DNA from: Sphingobacteriales bacterium
Lineage (GTDB): Bacteria > Bacteroidota > Bacteroidia > Chitinophagales > Chitinophagaceae
Assembly (NCBI GenBank): GCA_016185185.1
Contig: JACPOD010000023.1
Coordinates: forward strand, 1-64,000
Length of the DNA stretch: 64,000 bases
Reading direction: 5' to 3'
The notes under the pieces are model-generated. The model made no database searches. It had not been told where the DNA came from and saw only the letters and a program-made list of their open reading frames with translations. The translations under genes and the position numbers were made by a program. Below, piece by piece: positions 1-9,986 of this stretch (position 1 is the stretch's first letter; each line of letters opens with the position of its first letter).

Positions 1-415
1 TACTTGTTTACCACAAATTTTTAAAAAGCTATAAAATACTTTAAAGTACAAAATAACTTCAGCCTGAATCCGTTTTAAACCTGACTGTCAGTCACAAAAA
101 CCAGCTTTCGTTTTAATTTTATTTTTTTATTCACATCTTATCCATAAGTAGTACCCCTCCCTGATTATGGTACATCTCCCTCAAAAAAACTAGTTGATCT
201 ACTGATTTATTCAATAGTAATTTTACCATTTTTATTAAGTATTTTTACCCAAAATTAACCTAATGCATCTTTAGCAAAACTTACTAAAACCCTTTACAGT
301 ATTGCATTTGAAGCAATTTTTAACCCTCTTTACAGAAATACCCCTATTGCAGGAGGAGGCATTTTTGAGAAAATTGGAGCTGCAATTAATTGTTTATTTA
401 ATTAAAACTACTACG

Positions 416-487
416 ATGAAAAGTAAACTTACTGCTGGAAAAACAAAAGGTACTAAGCAAACTTGGTGGTTTTTTGATTGGTGGTAA
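416..487 (+). CDS. Putative small peptide MKSKLTAGKTKGTKQTWWFFDWW (signal/leader peptide candidate)
   Basis: ATG..TAA short ORF in the 3' part of ORF 302..487; basic Thr/Lys/Gly-rich N-terminus and C-terminus WWFFDWW; lies directly upstream of a membrane protein/HK/RR operon. Confidence 0.45.
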   Translation: MKSKLTAGKTKGTKQTWWFFDWW

Positions 488-525
488 TCATCAAATTATT
501 CTTTTAGGCTTAAACAAGTTTGTTA

Positions 526-570
526 CCTTATATTTGGTTATTAAAACATCCAGATATAAGGTTTTTTCTT
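526..570 (+). terminator. Intrinsic terminator/attenuator-like hairpin
   Basis: ccttatatttgg (526-537) pairs with ccagatataagg (550-561), 12 bp including one G-U, followed by ttttttctt. Confidence 0.5.
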
Positions 571-874
571 ACAATAGCAGGTATATCCGAATTACTAATT
601 CTCATTCTTTTCTTTTTCCGAAAACAAAAGAAAAATAAGGTATTGAGATTGACTTTTATCTGTCAATTAACCAGCGTCATTTCCGATATTATTACTGGCT
701 TTATCAGAAAGAAGAATAGTGCTTATTTTGGGATTACGATTGACATATTTACAATAGTTGCTCTTATAGCATTAACTTTCTTATTTCTTTCCGTCATTAC
801 TGGCAACAGGACACGAAAACTGATTTTATTTTCTTCTGTAGCATTGGGTATTTACTTTATTATTCATTTAATAA

Positions 875-1040
875 CAGGGCGTAATAGCGGCAACTTTAAC
901 TCAATGAATATTGCTTTCCTGGCTATATTAGTTATTATTTGGTCCATCCTTTTCTTTCAGGGCGTAATAGCGGCAACTTTAACTCAATGAATATTGCTTT
1001 CCTGGCTATATTAGTTATTATTTGGTCCATCCTTTTCTTT
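875..1040 (+). repeat. Exact 83-bp tandem duplication (875-957 and 958-1040)
   Basis: Both copies read cagggcgtaatagcggcaactttaactcaatgaatattgctttcctggctatattagttattatttggtccatccttttcttt. Confidence 0.95.
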
Positions 1041-1364
1041 TATGAACAACTAACCAAAACAACAGACAGTCAGCAGATTTTTCTTTACAGTTCCCCAAGT
1101 TTTTGGGTGGTGGCTGCTTACCTTATCTACTTTGCAGGTACTTTCTTTTTATTTATTTATTCGCAAAATCAAAACCTCGAAGAGCAAGTGAGTGAAATAT
1201 CTATCCAATATAGTTTAATAAATGGCGTTTTTGTATTAATAAAAAATATCCTTTTATCGGTTGCAATGTTTTCAAAGGGTGACAGCATGGATAAACACCC
1301 GGGAAAATACAGAAGCAGTACCTTTTAAAAGAAAAACAGTTAATCCAAAACCAGAACCCATAAA

Positions 1365-2189
1365 ATGATTTTACTACAAGCCGCTGGCAGTTCAAATATC
1401 CCCAGCGTACTTTTTTTTGGAACTCTTGGAATGCTTGCCCTGGCGGTAGGCCTTGTTATATTTATAGTATTCCACCAACGCCGGATTATACGATACCAGC
1501 ATCAATTACAGAAAATGGAAGAAGACCAGCAAAAAATGCTGCTGGAGGCTTCCATACAACTCCAGGAAGAAGAAAGGCAACGCATCGCTGCTGATCTGCA
1601 TGACGATGCTGGCCCCTTGCTGGCTACTGTACGCCTTTATTTAAATGAAAACATAGTAAACCTTGATCAGTCAAGCCAATTACAGGCAATCTACAATGCC
1701 AAACAAATAATTGACGATACCATTCAACTTATCCGCAATATTTCACACAGCCTGATGCCGCCAACGCTTAAAAACTTTGGGCTTGAATCGGCTATAAATG
1801 ATGTGTTTCAAAAAATTAATGGCTCTGGAAGTATTAATGCCAGTTGTCGTTTTCATGATTATCGCCGCAGATTAAAATCAGAGCATGAACTTTCAGTTTA
1901 CCGCATCATCCAGGAAATGATCAATAATATTTTAAAACACAGTAATGCCAGCTTTATTCATCTTACTCAAAATAAAAACGACGATCAGTTTTTTATCAGA
2001 ATTCACCATGATGGATTTGGGTTAACGCAGACAGAATTTGAAAAATTTAAAAATAAACCGCAGGGGCTGGGCCTTAAAAACATTCAGAGCCGGGTGAGTC
2101 TTTTAAAAGGTCAGCTATTTTTTGAAAAGGATCCTTCCCAAACTTATTTTAAAATATCACTTGAACTTCCGGGAGATTCTTTTCAATAA
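1365..2189 (+). CDS. Sensor histidine kinase (NarX/DesK-like, HisKA_3 + HATPase_c)
   Basis: One N-terminal TM; H-box EEERQRIAADLHDDAGPLLATVR; C-terminal GLGLKNIQSRVSLLKG. Confidence 0.9.
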   Translation: MILLQAAGSSNIPSVLFFGTLGMLALAVGLVIFIVFHQRRIIRYQHQLQKMEEDQQKMLLEASIQLQEEERQRIAADLHDDAGPLLATVRLYLNENIVNLDQSSQLQAIYNAKQIIDDTIQLIRNISHSLMPPTLKNFGLESAINDVFQKINGSGSINASCRFHDYRRRLKSEHELSVYRIIQEMINNILKHSNASFIHLTQNKNDDQFFIRIHHDGFGLTQTEFEKFKNKPQGLGLKNIQSRVSLLKGQLFFEKDPSQTYFKISLELPGDSFQ

Positions 2190-2224
2190 GAATAATTTTT
2201 GTAAATTCGATTTTCAATATTCTT

Positions 2225-2875
2225 ATGAGCATAATCAAAGTAGCTATCGCCGATGATCACCAAATATTCCGTAAGGGGGTGATTCTTTCATTAAGACCTT
2301 TTGCCAACTTAAAATTTGTATTAGAAGCAGAAAATGGCGACGAATTATTACAAGGGCTCGAACAAGCACAGCCAGATGTAATTTTGATGGACTTAAGAAT
2401 GCCAAATAAAGATGGTATTGAGACAACAAAAATCATCAGCAAAACATATCCCCATATCCATATTATTGTTTTAACCATGTTTGAAGATGAGAGATTCGTT
2501 ACTCATTTAATGGAAAATGGAGCAAATGGGTATTTATTAAAAAGTGCTGAGCCTGGTGAAATAAAAAAAGCTATTATGGAAGTAATGGCAAGAGGTTATT
2601 ATTTAAATAATTTCGTTAACAGGATACTACTCAAAAAATCACATAACCGTACTAAAACAATTCCCACCCTTAACAGCGAAATCGTAATCAACGATAAGGA
2701 AAAACAGGTGATTCGCTTATTATGCATGGAATATACAGCACAGGAAATAGCTAAGGAAATGGATATAAGTCCACGGACTGTAGAAGCGATTAAAGACAGG
2801 CTAATGGAAAGATTTGGTGTAAAAAATTCTGTGGGCCTTGTTTTTTATGCAATGAAAAATTCGCTGATAGACTAA
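2225..2875 (+). CDS. Response regulator, NarL/LuxR family
   Basis: Receiver domain [13 protein letters not shown]...[11 protein letters not shown]-terminal [31 protein letters not shown]. Confidence 0.93.
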   Translation: MSIIKVAIADDHQIFRKGVILSLRPFANLKFVLEAENGDELLQGLEQAQPDVILMDLRMPNKDGIETTKIISKTYPHIHIIVLTMFEDERFVTHLMENGANGYLLKSAEPGEIKKAIMEVMARGYYLNNFVNRILLKKSHNRTKTIPTLNSEIVINDKEKQVIRLLCMEYTAQEIAKEMDISPRTVEAIKDRLMERFGVKNSVGLVFYAMKNSLID

Positions 2876-3531
2876 ATCTTCATTTCGGGGATTTCGTCAC
2901 TGATTATTAATTTCCCGGCAGTTTTTGAAATAATTTCTTCAACAGATACTCCAGGTGCTCTTTCCAGAAGTTTAAACCCACCAGCAGGTAAAATATCTAA
3001 GACGGCTAATTCAGTTACAATCTTTTTAACACAGTTTACACCTGTCAAAGGCAAAGTACAGGCAGGTAATAATTTCGACTCACCTTTCGGATTTGTATGC
3101 ATCATTGCCACTATAATATTTTTGGCTGCTGCTACCAGGTCCATTGCTCCTCCCATGCCTTTAACCATTTTTCCTGGTATTTTCCAATTAGCAATATCAC
3201 CTGTTTCGGAAACTTCCATAGCCCCCAGCACTGTCAGATCAACCTTTCCTGCACGTATCATCCCAAAACTTTCTGCACTATCGAAAAAGACCCCTCCGGG
3301 CAGCACTGTTACCGTTTCTTTGCCTGCATTTATTAAATCAGGGTCAATCCCATCTTCCAAAGGGTAAGGCCCCATACCTAACATTCCGTTCTCTGATTGC
3401 AACATAATAGAAATGCCAGAAGGAATGTAATTAGCCACTAATGTTGGAATGCCAATTCCAAGATTAACATACATTCCGTTTTTTAATTCACGGGCAATTC
3501 TTTTTGCAATACCAAATTTATCGAGAGCCAT
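2872..3531 (-). CDS. 3-oxoacid CoA-transferase subunit B
   Basis: [42 protein letters not shown]. Confidence 0.93.
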   Translation of the reverse strand: MALDKFGIAKRIARELKNGMYVNLGIGIPTLVANYIPSGISIMLQSENGMLGMGPYPLEDGIDPDLINAGKETVTVLPGGVFFDSAESFGMIRAGKVDLTVLGAMEVSETGDIANWKIPGKMVKGMGGAMDLVAAAKNIIVAMMHTNPKGESKLLPACTLPLTGVNCVKKIVTELAVLDILPAGGFKLLERAPGVSVEEIISKTAGKLIISDEIPEMKI

Positions 3532-3545
3532 AATAAGCTTTTTAT

Positions 3546-4244
3546 CTATTGTTGTATCCGTACAGTTCTTCGCTCAATTCTTCTTTCATATCCAGTACCC
3601 TGGAATATCCTGTGTACATATATTCCAGCTACATGTATTTCATCGGGATCCAGTTTGCCAGGCTCAACCAGCTGTTCTACTTCCGCAATAGTTATGTCGC
3701 CGGCTTTGGCCATACTCGTTGAAAAATTGCGGGTTGTTTTTCTAAACACAAGATTTCCCATCGTGTCTCCTTTCCATGCTTTTACAATGGCAAAATTTGC
3801 ATGTAAGGCATTTTCCATTAAATACATCTTACCATTAAACTCCCTGGTTTCTTTTCCCTGCGCTATTTCAGTACCATATCCGGCAGGTGTATAAAAAGCA
3901 GGGATTCCCATAGCTGCCATTTGTATTCTGGTTGCCAGTGTGCCCTGAGGGATTAAATCTACTTCCAGTTCGCCGTTCAATAATTGACGCTCGAATTCTT
4001 CATTTTCACCAACATAAGAACTCATCATTTTCTTTATTTGCCTTGTCTTTAATAGTAAGCCCAATCCAAAATCATCTACGCCGGCATTATTTGATATACA
4101 TGTAAGCTCTTTAACCCCTTTTTTTACCAATGCCGCAATCGTGTTTTCGGGGATACCACATAAACCAAATCCGCCCAGCATTACAGTGGCGCCATCATTA
4201 ATATCTTTTATCGCATCTTCTGCACCAGCGACAGTTTTATTCAT
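3546..4244 (-). CDS. 3-oxoacid CoA-transferase subunit A
   Basis: [23 protein letters not shown] and [32 protein letters not shown]. Confidence 0.93.
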   Translation of the reverse strand: MNKTVAGAEDAIKDINDGATVMLGGFGLCGIPENTIAALVKKGVKELTCISNNAGVDDFGLGLLLKTRQIKKMMSSYVGENEEFERQLLNGELEVDLIPQGTLATRIQMAAMGIPAFYTPAGYGTEIAQGKETREFNGKMYLMENALHANFAIVKAWKGDTMGNLVFRKTTRNFSTSMAKAGDITIAEVEQLVEPGKLDPDEIHVAGIYVHRIFQGTGYERRIERRTVRIQQ

Positions 4245-4247
4245 AAC

Positions 4248-4610
4248 TTATTTTTTAACAGGTGGCGAAGGATGAGAAGGCATAACTTTATTTGCTATGT
4301 TTTTATAAGCAGAATCCAAAACAACTTTAAACAAATCAGGATGATTAAGATAAAAATTATAGCTTTTAAAAAAATCGTCTTTTGTTATTTTATATAAAGA
4401 AAATACTTGTTGATATGAAACCGGGGAGACCGAATTAATATTTATGGTTGAATCGTGTTGTTTTCTTTCGTTATTAACTGCATCCGCAATCAGCATATCC
4501 GACAGTACATTTGTCATTTTATCCTGCGTTAAAACTCCTTCCGGGATCTTATCTCTACCAGAGCACCCTCCAAAAAAAAGTAAAATAAAGCTAAAAATAA
4601 AATACCTCAT
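4248..4610 (-). CDS. DUF4296-like lipoprotein
   Basis: Lipobox FFGGCSG; KIPEGVLTQDKMTNVLSDMLIADA; position beside DUF4835/coaBC. Confidence 0.7.
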   Translation of the reverse strand: MRYFIFSFILLFFGGCSGRDKIPEGVLTQDKMTNVLSDMLIADAVNNERKQHDSTININSVSPVSYQQVFSLYKITKDDFFKSYNFYLNHPDLFKVVLDSAYKNIANKVMPSHPSPPVKK

Positions 4611-5530
4611 TTAAGTTCCTGTTTATACCTCGCACTGTTTGATACATCCAGTTTTTGCAAGAGTTCAGAAGCTCTTGATTTATCAGTTGGATTCCCTTTT
4701 GAAAATACTTTTATGATTTCATCGGCCTTACCCTGAAAAAAGAACTGTACGATCATTGTATTTGGCACTTCTGTATTTACATTATCAATCTTTGTAAGGC
4801 ATTCCAGAATGCCTCTCCGGGCAGCATTTGCATCATCATACATTTTATCCATTCCATTGCGGTAATAACTATAAAAAGCATCATGTATAAGTGAATACCG
4901 GCTGTTGTTCATATTTTCCATTAACCAATACCTGTTTCGGGTGCCATCAAAAGGTTTCCAGCCGCTAATGCCTCTGCCTTCCGGCGCATTATTTACAATA
5001 TTCTGTGCTTTTTGAAAATAAGTATCTCCTCCCCGGGCCGAAAACGAATCGTAATCAAATCCTAAAATCATGTAAACATAATAAGCAAAAACAGCCGTCA
5101 AATTAGAAGCTGTCGGATCGTTTCCCTGTAAATTAGTCTCATTAAATTCCATCGGCTGGAATTCTATATAGCGGAAAGTAACATCGTTATCCTGGTAATT
5201 TACTAATGGCGATAAATACGATGAGTTAAACACAGGTCTGGCTGCCTGTACAGTCAACGAAGCCTGGTAAACATTCGTTTCCAGTTGTTGTGTAAGGGTA
5301 AGAACAAAATTACATTCAATCTTTTCGTTAGATTGAAACACATCGGTGGTCCATTTCCGGTTATTTATAAAATTGGTTAAAGACGTTTGTAAAGTTTGAA
5401 AAACTTTCTTTTCTACGGTTGATGGAATGCGGGATGCGTTTACTGACACTTTTGCCTTAATCTCCTGTCCATTAATTTTTACAGAAAAAATCAACACGGC
5501 AATTAAAACAAGGAATTTTAGTTTATGCAT
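4607..5530 (-). CDS. DUF4835 family protein
   Basis: Signal peptide, QEIKAKVSVNASRI..., conserved Bacteroidota position next to coaBC. Confidence 0.75.
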   Translation of the reverse strand: MHKLKFLVLIAVLIFSVKINGQEIKAKVSVNASRIPSTVEKKVFQTLQTSLTNFINNRKWTTDVFQSNEKIECNFVLTLTQQLETNVYQASLTVQAARPVFNSSYLSPLVNYQDNDVTFRYIEFQPMEFNETNLQGNDPTASNLTAVFAYYVYMILGFDYDSFSARGGDTYFQKAQNIVNNAPEGRGISGWKPFDGTRNRYWLMENMNNSRYSLIHDAFYSYYRNGMDKMYDDANAARRGILECLTKIDNVNTEVPNTMIVQFFFQGKADEIIKVFSKGNPTDKSRASELLQKLDVSNSARYKQELK

Positions 5531-6719
5531 TTAACAAGTTCGTTATAGTATCAACTATATCTTTTGCAACAGCTGACTTTGATTTTGTACCGAAAGCATA
5601 TTCATTACCTTTCCGGTCAAAAATAGTGATTTTGTTTGTATCATATCCAAATCCGGCTCCTTCGTCTCTTAATGAATTCATAACAATCATATCGGCATTT
5701 TTACCCTTTAGTTTAGATAACGCATATTCTCTCTCATTATTGGTTTCGAGTGCAAATCCAACTAAAAATTGGCTTTCTTTTTTTTGCTGTCCAAGGGCTT
5801 GCAGAATATCCTTTGTTTTTTTGAATTCCAGTGTCCAGGAATCTGCTTTTTTCTTAATCTTTTCTTCATTTACTGAAACAGGTGTATAATCCGCTACTGC
5901 AGCTGACATTATTGCCATATCTGAGGAAGGAAAGACATTAATACAGGCCTGATACATTTCTTCTGCGCCTGTAACTCTTACTACTGAAATTTGTTTTTCA
6001 GTTATAATTTGATTAGAAGGGCCAAGAACTAATGTAACCTGTGCACCCCTCTTAAAAAGTTCTTTTGCAATTTCAATTCCCATTTTTCCGGAAGAATGAT
6101 TGCCTACAAACCTTACAGGATCAATGGCTTCGTAGGTAGGCCCGGCTGTAACTAAAACCTTTTTACCTTTTAACAGCTCAGGCAAAAAAAAACCTCTCTC
6201 TAAAAACTGTACAATTGCCTCTGGTTCGGCCATTCTGCCTTCCCCTACTAATCCACTTGCCAGTTCGCCATTTTCAACCGGGATAAGTTTGTTCCCATAA
6301 GAAAGAACTTTGTCAATATTAATTTTTGTTGATGGATGCTTCCACATATCCTCATCCATTGCAGGTGCGAGTACTATGGGGCACAGAGCTGATAAATAGA
6401 CTGCCAATAAGAGATTATCGCAAAAACCATTTGCTATTTTAGCCAGCGTATTACAGCTCAGGGGTGCAATAACCATCACATCGGCCCAACGACCCAGCAT
6501 TACATGATTGGCCCATGAGTCTTCATCAAAAAGGTCAATCAGAACTTTATTTTTTGAAAGTGTTGACAATGTTAATGGGGAAACAAAATCTTTTGCAGCA
6601 GGCGTCATTATTACTCTCACCTCAGCTCCGGCCTTTACTAATAAGCGAACCAGTAAAATTGATTTATAGGCAGCAATACTACCCGTAATTCCAATTATTA
6701 TTTTTTTGCCTTCCAGCAT
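5523..6719 (-). CDS. coaBC: Phosphopantothenoylcysteine decarboxylase / phosphopantothenate-cysteine ligase
   Basis: KKIIIGITGSIAAYKS, VTAGPTYEAIDPVRFVGNHSSGKMG. Confidence 0.96.
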   Translation of the reverse strand: MLEGKKIIIGITGSIAAYKSILLVRLLVKAGAEVRVIMTPAAKDFVSPLTLSTLSKNKVLIDLFDEDSWANHVMLGRWADVMVIAPLSCNTLAKIANGFCDNLLLAVYLSALCPIVLAPAMDEDMWKHPSTKINIDKVLSYGNKLIPVENGELASGLVGEGRMAEPEAIVQFLERGFFLPELLKGKKVLVTAGPTYEAIDPVRFVGNHSSGKMGIEIAKELFKRGAQVTLVLGPSNQIITEKQISVVRVTGAEEMYQACINVFPSSDMAIMSAAVADYTPVSVNEEKIKKKADSWTLEFKKTKDILQALGQQKKESQFLVGFALETNNEREYALSKLKGKNADMIVMNSLRDEGAGFGYDTNKITIFDRKGNEYAFGTKSKSAVAKDIVDTITNLLNA

Positions 6720-6777
6720 TTTACAAAATTACTATTTGAAGGAGTTGATATTGTCTGTTTTGTTACAATAGCTAACA

Positions 6778-6803
6778 AAAAAGCGATGAGAATATCATCG
6801 CTG
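6778..6803 (-). terminator. Intrinsic terminator
   Basis: GCGATGATATTCTCATCGC followed by TTTTTTG on the minus strand, downstream of rpoZ. Confidence 0.6.
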
Positions 6804-6835
6804 GTGAAATTAATTAAATAGCTTCAAATTTGCAA

Positions 6836-7177
6836 TTAGCTGAATAAATCATCCTGTGGCTTACGGTAATATACTTTATCCTCCATAAACTCCTGCGTAG
6901 CTAATAATGCAGGGTTTGGCATTCTTTCATATGCACGGGAGATTTCAATTTGCTCTTTGTTTTCATGAATTTCCTCCAGACTGTCGGTATGACTGGCAAA
7001 TTCATCTAACTTACTATGCAACTCTTCTTTCAAAGAGATATTAATTTGATTTGCTCTTTTACCAATAATGGCGATTGACTCGTATACATTACCAGTTTTG
7101 GCTTTAATGTCGTTTACATTTTTTGTTTCTACAACATTGTTGGTGTTAACACCCCATTGCTTTCTAAGTTTACTCAT
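6836..7177 (-). CDS. rpoZ: RNA polymerase omega/Rpb6-like subunit
   Basis: VYESIAIIGKRANQINISLKEELHSKLDEF; conserved position between bamD and coaBC. Confidence 0.8.
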   Translation of the reverse strand: MSKLRKQWGVNTNNVVETKNVNDIKAKTGNVYESIAIIGKRANQINISLKEELHSKLDEFASHTDSLEEIHENKEQIEISRAYERMPNPALLATQEFMEDKVYYRKPQDDLFS

Positions 7178-7998
7178 TTTGAAAGGGCTTTTAAATTATT
7201 TTGTGTTAAATTATAATAACGCTCAGCATCTTTAATCAATTTGCTATCCGGGTACCGGTCAGCAAAATCGTTATATTCTGTAATGACTTGTTCATAACGT
7301 TCCCTTTGCTTTTCTTCCACACTCAGGATTGCGTACTGATAATAAGCCCTAACCACCATCAATTTATACTCATCCCCTTTGGGTGAATCCGGATAATCAT
7401 TAATAAGGTTGGTAAAAGAAATAGCCGCTGCTTTATACTGCCCGAGGTTGTAATATAAAGTAGATGCTTTCAATGCTTTTATTTCCAGTTTGCCCCTGCA
7501 AATATCAATCACTTTATTAGCATCCGCTATTCTTGCTGAGCCTGGATGGTTTGCAATAAAAGTTTGCATGGCACCAATGGCTTTTACAGTATTACTCTGA
7601 TCAAGATCAGGTTTAGGTGATTGTTTGTAAAAACTGTAACACCGCATATAATCCACTTCCTCTGCCTTGCTGCTTTTAGGAAATATTTCCAGGAAATTTT
7701 TGAAATAGTTTTCAGCACTTAAATAATCGTTCTGATTATAGAAACAATATGCATACTTATAGATCATGTCCTCATACCGTGGATCACCTTTGAAATAAGT
7801 AAACAGGTCTTCATATAATTGCTGTGCAACATTATACTTTTTGTTAGCAAAGTATTGCTCAGCCATCCTTAGTTTGTACTCCGGATCTTTACTTTTAAAT
7901 ACTTTGTTATAACGGGAACAGCCAACAAGTATAAACAGAAATAGCAATAAAAACCAGCTCTTCTTCATAAAGTGTGCAAAGTTAAGGGTTTCAGGCAA
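7174..7998 (-). CDS. bamD: Outer membrane assembly lipoprotein BamD
   Basis: Lipobox ILVGCSRYNKVFKSKDPEYKLRMAEQYFANKKYNVAQQLYEDL, TPR-like. Confidence 0.92.
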   Translation of the reverse strand: MPETLNFAHFMKKSWFLLLFLFILVGCSRYNKVFKSKDPEYKLRMAEQYFANKKYNVAQQLYEDLFTYFKGDPRYEDMIYKYAYCFYNQNDYLSAENYFKNFLEIFPKSSKAEEVDYMRCYSFYKQSPKPDLDQSNTVKAIGAMQTFIANHPGSARIADANKVIDICRGKLEIKALKASTLYYNLGQYKAAAISFTNLINDYPDSPKGDEYKLMVVRAYYQYAILSVEEKQRERYEQVITEYNDFADRYPDSKLIKDAERYYNLTQNNLKALSK

Positions 7999-8055
7999 AT
8001 TTTACCTTATTCCTTTTGATAGCCAAAGTCCGGTGGTTAATCTTTTCTTAATAAC

Positions 8056-8084
8056 AAAAGACCCCGCTAAAATGCGGGGCCTTG
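8056..8084 (-). terminator. Intrinsic terminator
   Basis: GGCCCCGCATTTTAGCGGGGTCTTTTG on the minus strand. Confidence 0.7.
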
Positions 8085-8112
8085 TAAGCAATTTAAGATC
8101 AATCAATTTATA

Positions 8113-9774
8113 TTAGTTACCGCCACCAATCGTTTCGGGGATGATATCAACAGTATTCTCATCTCCGGCACCACCATCATAAACCGCTTCAACCCTGTCT
8201 GCAGTAACACCCTGAGTTTCCACCAGGTATTTCACAACAGCATCAATGCGCTTTTGATTACGGGCCTGGCTACGTTTGTCAGCTAAAGGATGACCTACCA
8301 CTTTTACTTTACATACCGGGCTCACTTTAAGCATACCGCCAAGGCTGGTTAAAATTGACATGGCATCATTACTTAAAGCATCTGCTCCTTTCTTAAACAC
8401 GATAGGGGGAATATATCCTAAAACGCAAGTTGGAGGAGGTGTACGTGTACCAAGACAAGTTGAATCCGGGCAAGGACATTTACCAACACCATCTGCATCT
8501 ACAGGCTGACAATAAGTAGGAGTAATTTTCTCCTTATCCTTACAATCAGGAACGCCATCACCATCAGTATCTAAAGAAATTCCATGAGCATCCACAGGAC
8601 AACCTTGTGGTGTATTTGGTTCGTTATCAAATTGGTCAGTTATGCCATCTCCATCTGCATCTGGTAATACCGGCTTAGGGAAAAGAATATGCTGTGGACG
8701 GTTCAACTCGTTGTATGCATAATCCAATGGATTAACCCACCATAATGGTTCTACAGATTTTGCTCCAATATTGTAGTTGAAGCGAAGTGAAGTGTAATGG
8801 TAGCTGTCAAAATCTCTTGTAAGAACAGCATCGCCTATTGGCGTTTCCTGCCATCTTTGACCATCAATTAAATCATCATTAGTCCAGCTCAGTTTTTCCT
8901 CTATACCAATATTAAACCGTTTAGAAATTTTATAGGTTAATCCAAATCCTGCAGTAACTACTGGTTTAAAAGTATTACCGAAAAGTTTTGGCCTTCTTAC
9001 ACCTTGTGTTTCCGCCCGACTTTCATATTTACCATCCTGAAGCTTTTTTAAAGCTTTACGAACATCTTTACGTTTTGTATAAATATTAGCATTGGCAATT
9101 GAACGGTAATCGTAAGGTTTGCCACTGGCATCCAATGCGTCCACTTTTGTATCATATGTCATTCCACCAACTCCGGCAAGGCCATAAATAACTAACCCCG
9201 TTTTGTTTTTGTGAAAACGGATATTGTTTAAAGTAAAAACACCTTCCAGAGCGGCTTCATTTATAGTTGTTTTATAATTGTAGAAAACGGGGTCAAATTC
9301 ATTAGACTGTTGCTGACCGGTCAAAGTACCAACAAGCATATATTCCCCATTAGGACCATTGCTTGTTAATTTAGGACCATTATAATATGAAGCCCAAACA
9401 GGGTTATGCTGATAATTATAAGAAGTAACCCAGTTTTGGCCTTTAGCTGTACCATAAAAATACTCTGCCCTAAGAGAAAAAACATATCCTAATGCTTTTC
9501 TTACAGAAATACCTAAACCCATTGTGGGGAATTTAGCAGAAACATCACTACTAACAGTAACAGCACCGGCACTAATGCCAATTTCCCACTGGTTACGTGG
9601 TTTTGCCGGGAATGCGTAGTTGTTGTTTAAAAATTCCTGGTGTTGAGGTAGTCTCTTTTTAGGTACAAGGGAAGTGTCTTTCCAGTTGTAGCCACCTGAG
9701 CCAACCTGGCCATAAGAAGCTGTTGCGATAAGGCAGATTAGCCCCATCAATAAGGTGTACTTTTTGCTTGCCAT
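8113..9774 (-). CDS. OmpA-family outer membrane protein with thrombospondin type-3 repeats
   Basis: DADGDGITDQFDNEPNTPQGCPVD, LDTDGDGVPDCKDKE, C-terminal OmpA-like VKVVGHPLADKRSQARNQKRIDAVVKYL; likely start MASKKYT at 9774. Confidence 0.88.
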   Translation of the reverse strand: MASKKYTLLMGLICLIATASYGQVGSGGYNWKDTSLVPKKRLPQHQEFLNNNYAFPAKPRNQWEIGISAGAVTVSSDVSAKFPTMGLGISVRKALGYVFSLRAEYFYGTAKGQNWVTSYNYQHNPVWASYYNGPKLTSNGPNGEYMLVGTLTGQQQSNEFDPVFYNYKTTINEAALEGVFTLNNIRFHKNKTGLVIYGLAGVGGMTYDTKVDALDASGKPYDYRSIANANIYTKRKDVRKALKKLQDGKYESRAETQGVRRPKLFGNTFKPVVTAGFGLTYKISKRFNIGIEEKLSWTNDDLIDGQRWQETPIGDAVLTRDFDSYHYTSLRFNYNIGAKSVEPLWWVNPLDYAYNELNRPQHILFPKPVLPDADGDGITDQFDNEPNTPQGCPVDAHGISLDTDGDGVPDCKDKEKITPTYCQPVDADGVGKCPCPDSTCLGTRTPPPTCVLGYIPPIVFKKGADALSNDAMSILTSLGGMLKVSPVCKVKVVGHPLADKRSQARNQKRIDAVVKYLVETQGVTADRVEAVYDGGAGDENTVDIIPETIGGGN

Positions 9775-9986
9775 AATGTTAAATATTAATAGATTTCGTG
9801 TAAAAATGTGCGAACTATTGGTGCAAAAATAGATATAGTGCGTTAAAAACCAAATTTTTTTGCACACAAATACCCATATTTGACACCGTTACATGGCCAT
9901 AGACCACATTCTCTTTCAAAAAGTTGCCTCTTTTTACAAAAATCCTCCTCCAAACAAATTGTATGAAGTAAATTGCCCGCCTATCA

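Larger units (their letters stand above)
520..1328 (+). pseudogene. Multi-TM membrane protein, frameshifted by an 83-bp tandem duplication; no ATG start visible
   Basis: ORFs 520..990 and 939..1328 share GRNSGNFNSMNIAFLAILVIIWSILFF; removing one 83-bp copy joins them into one reading frame with about 7 hydrophobic segments; only a TTG is available as start. Confidence 0.7.

Noticed and set aside
2244-2478. Antisense ORFs over the response regulator and many similar shadow ORFs in the track
   Set aside because: Overlapped by well-supported genes on the other strand; no independent coding evidence.
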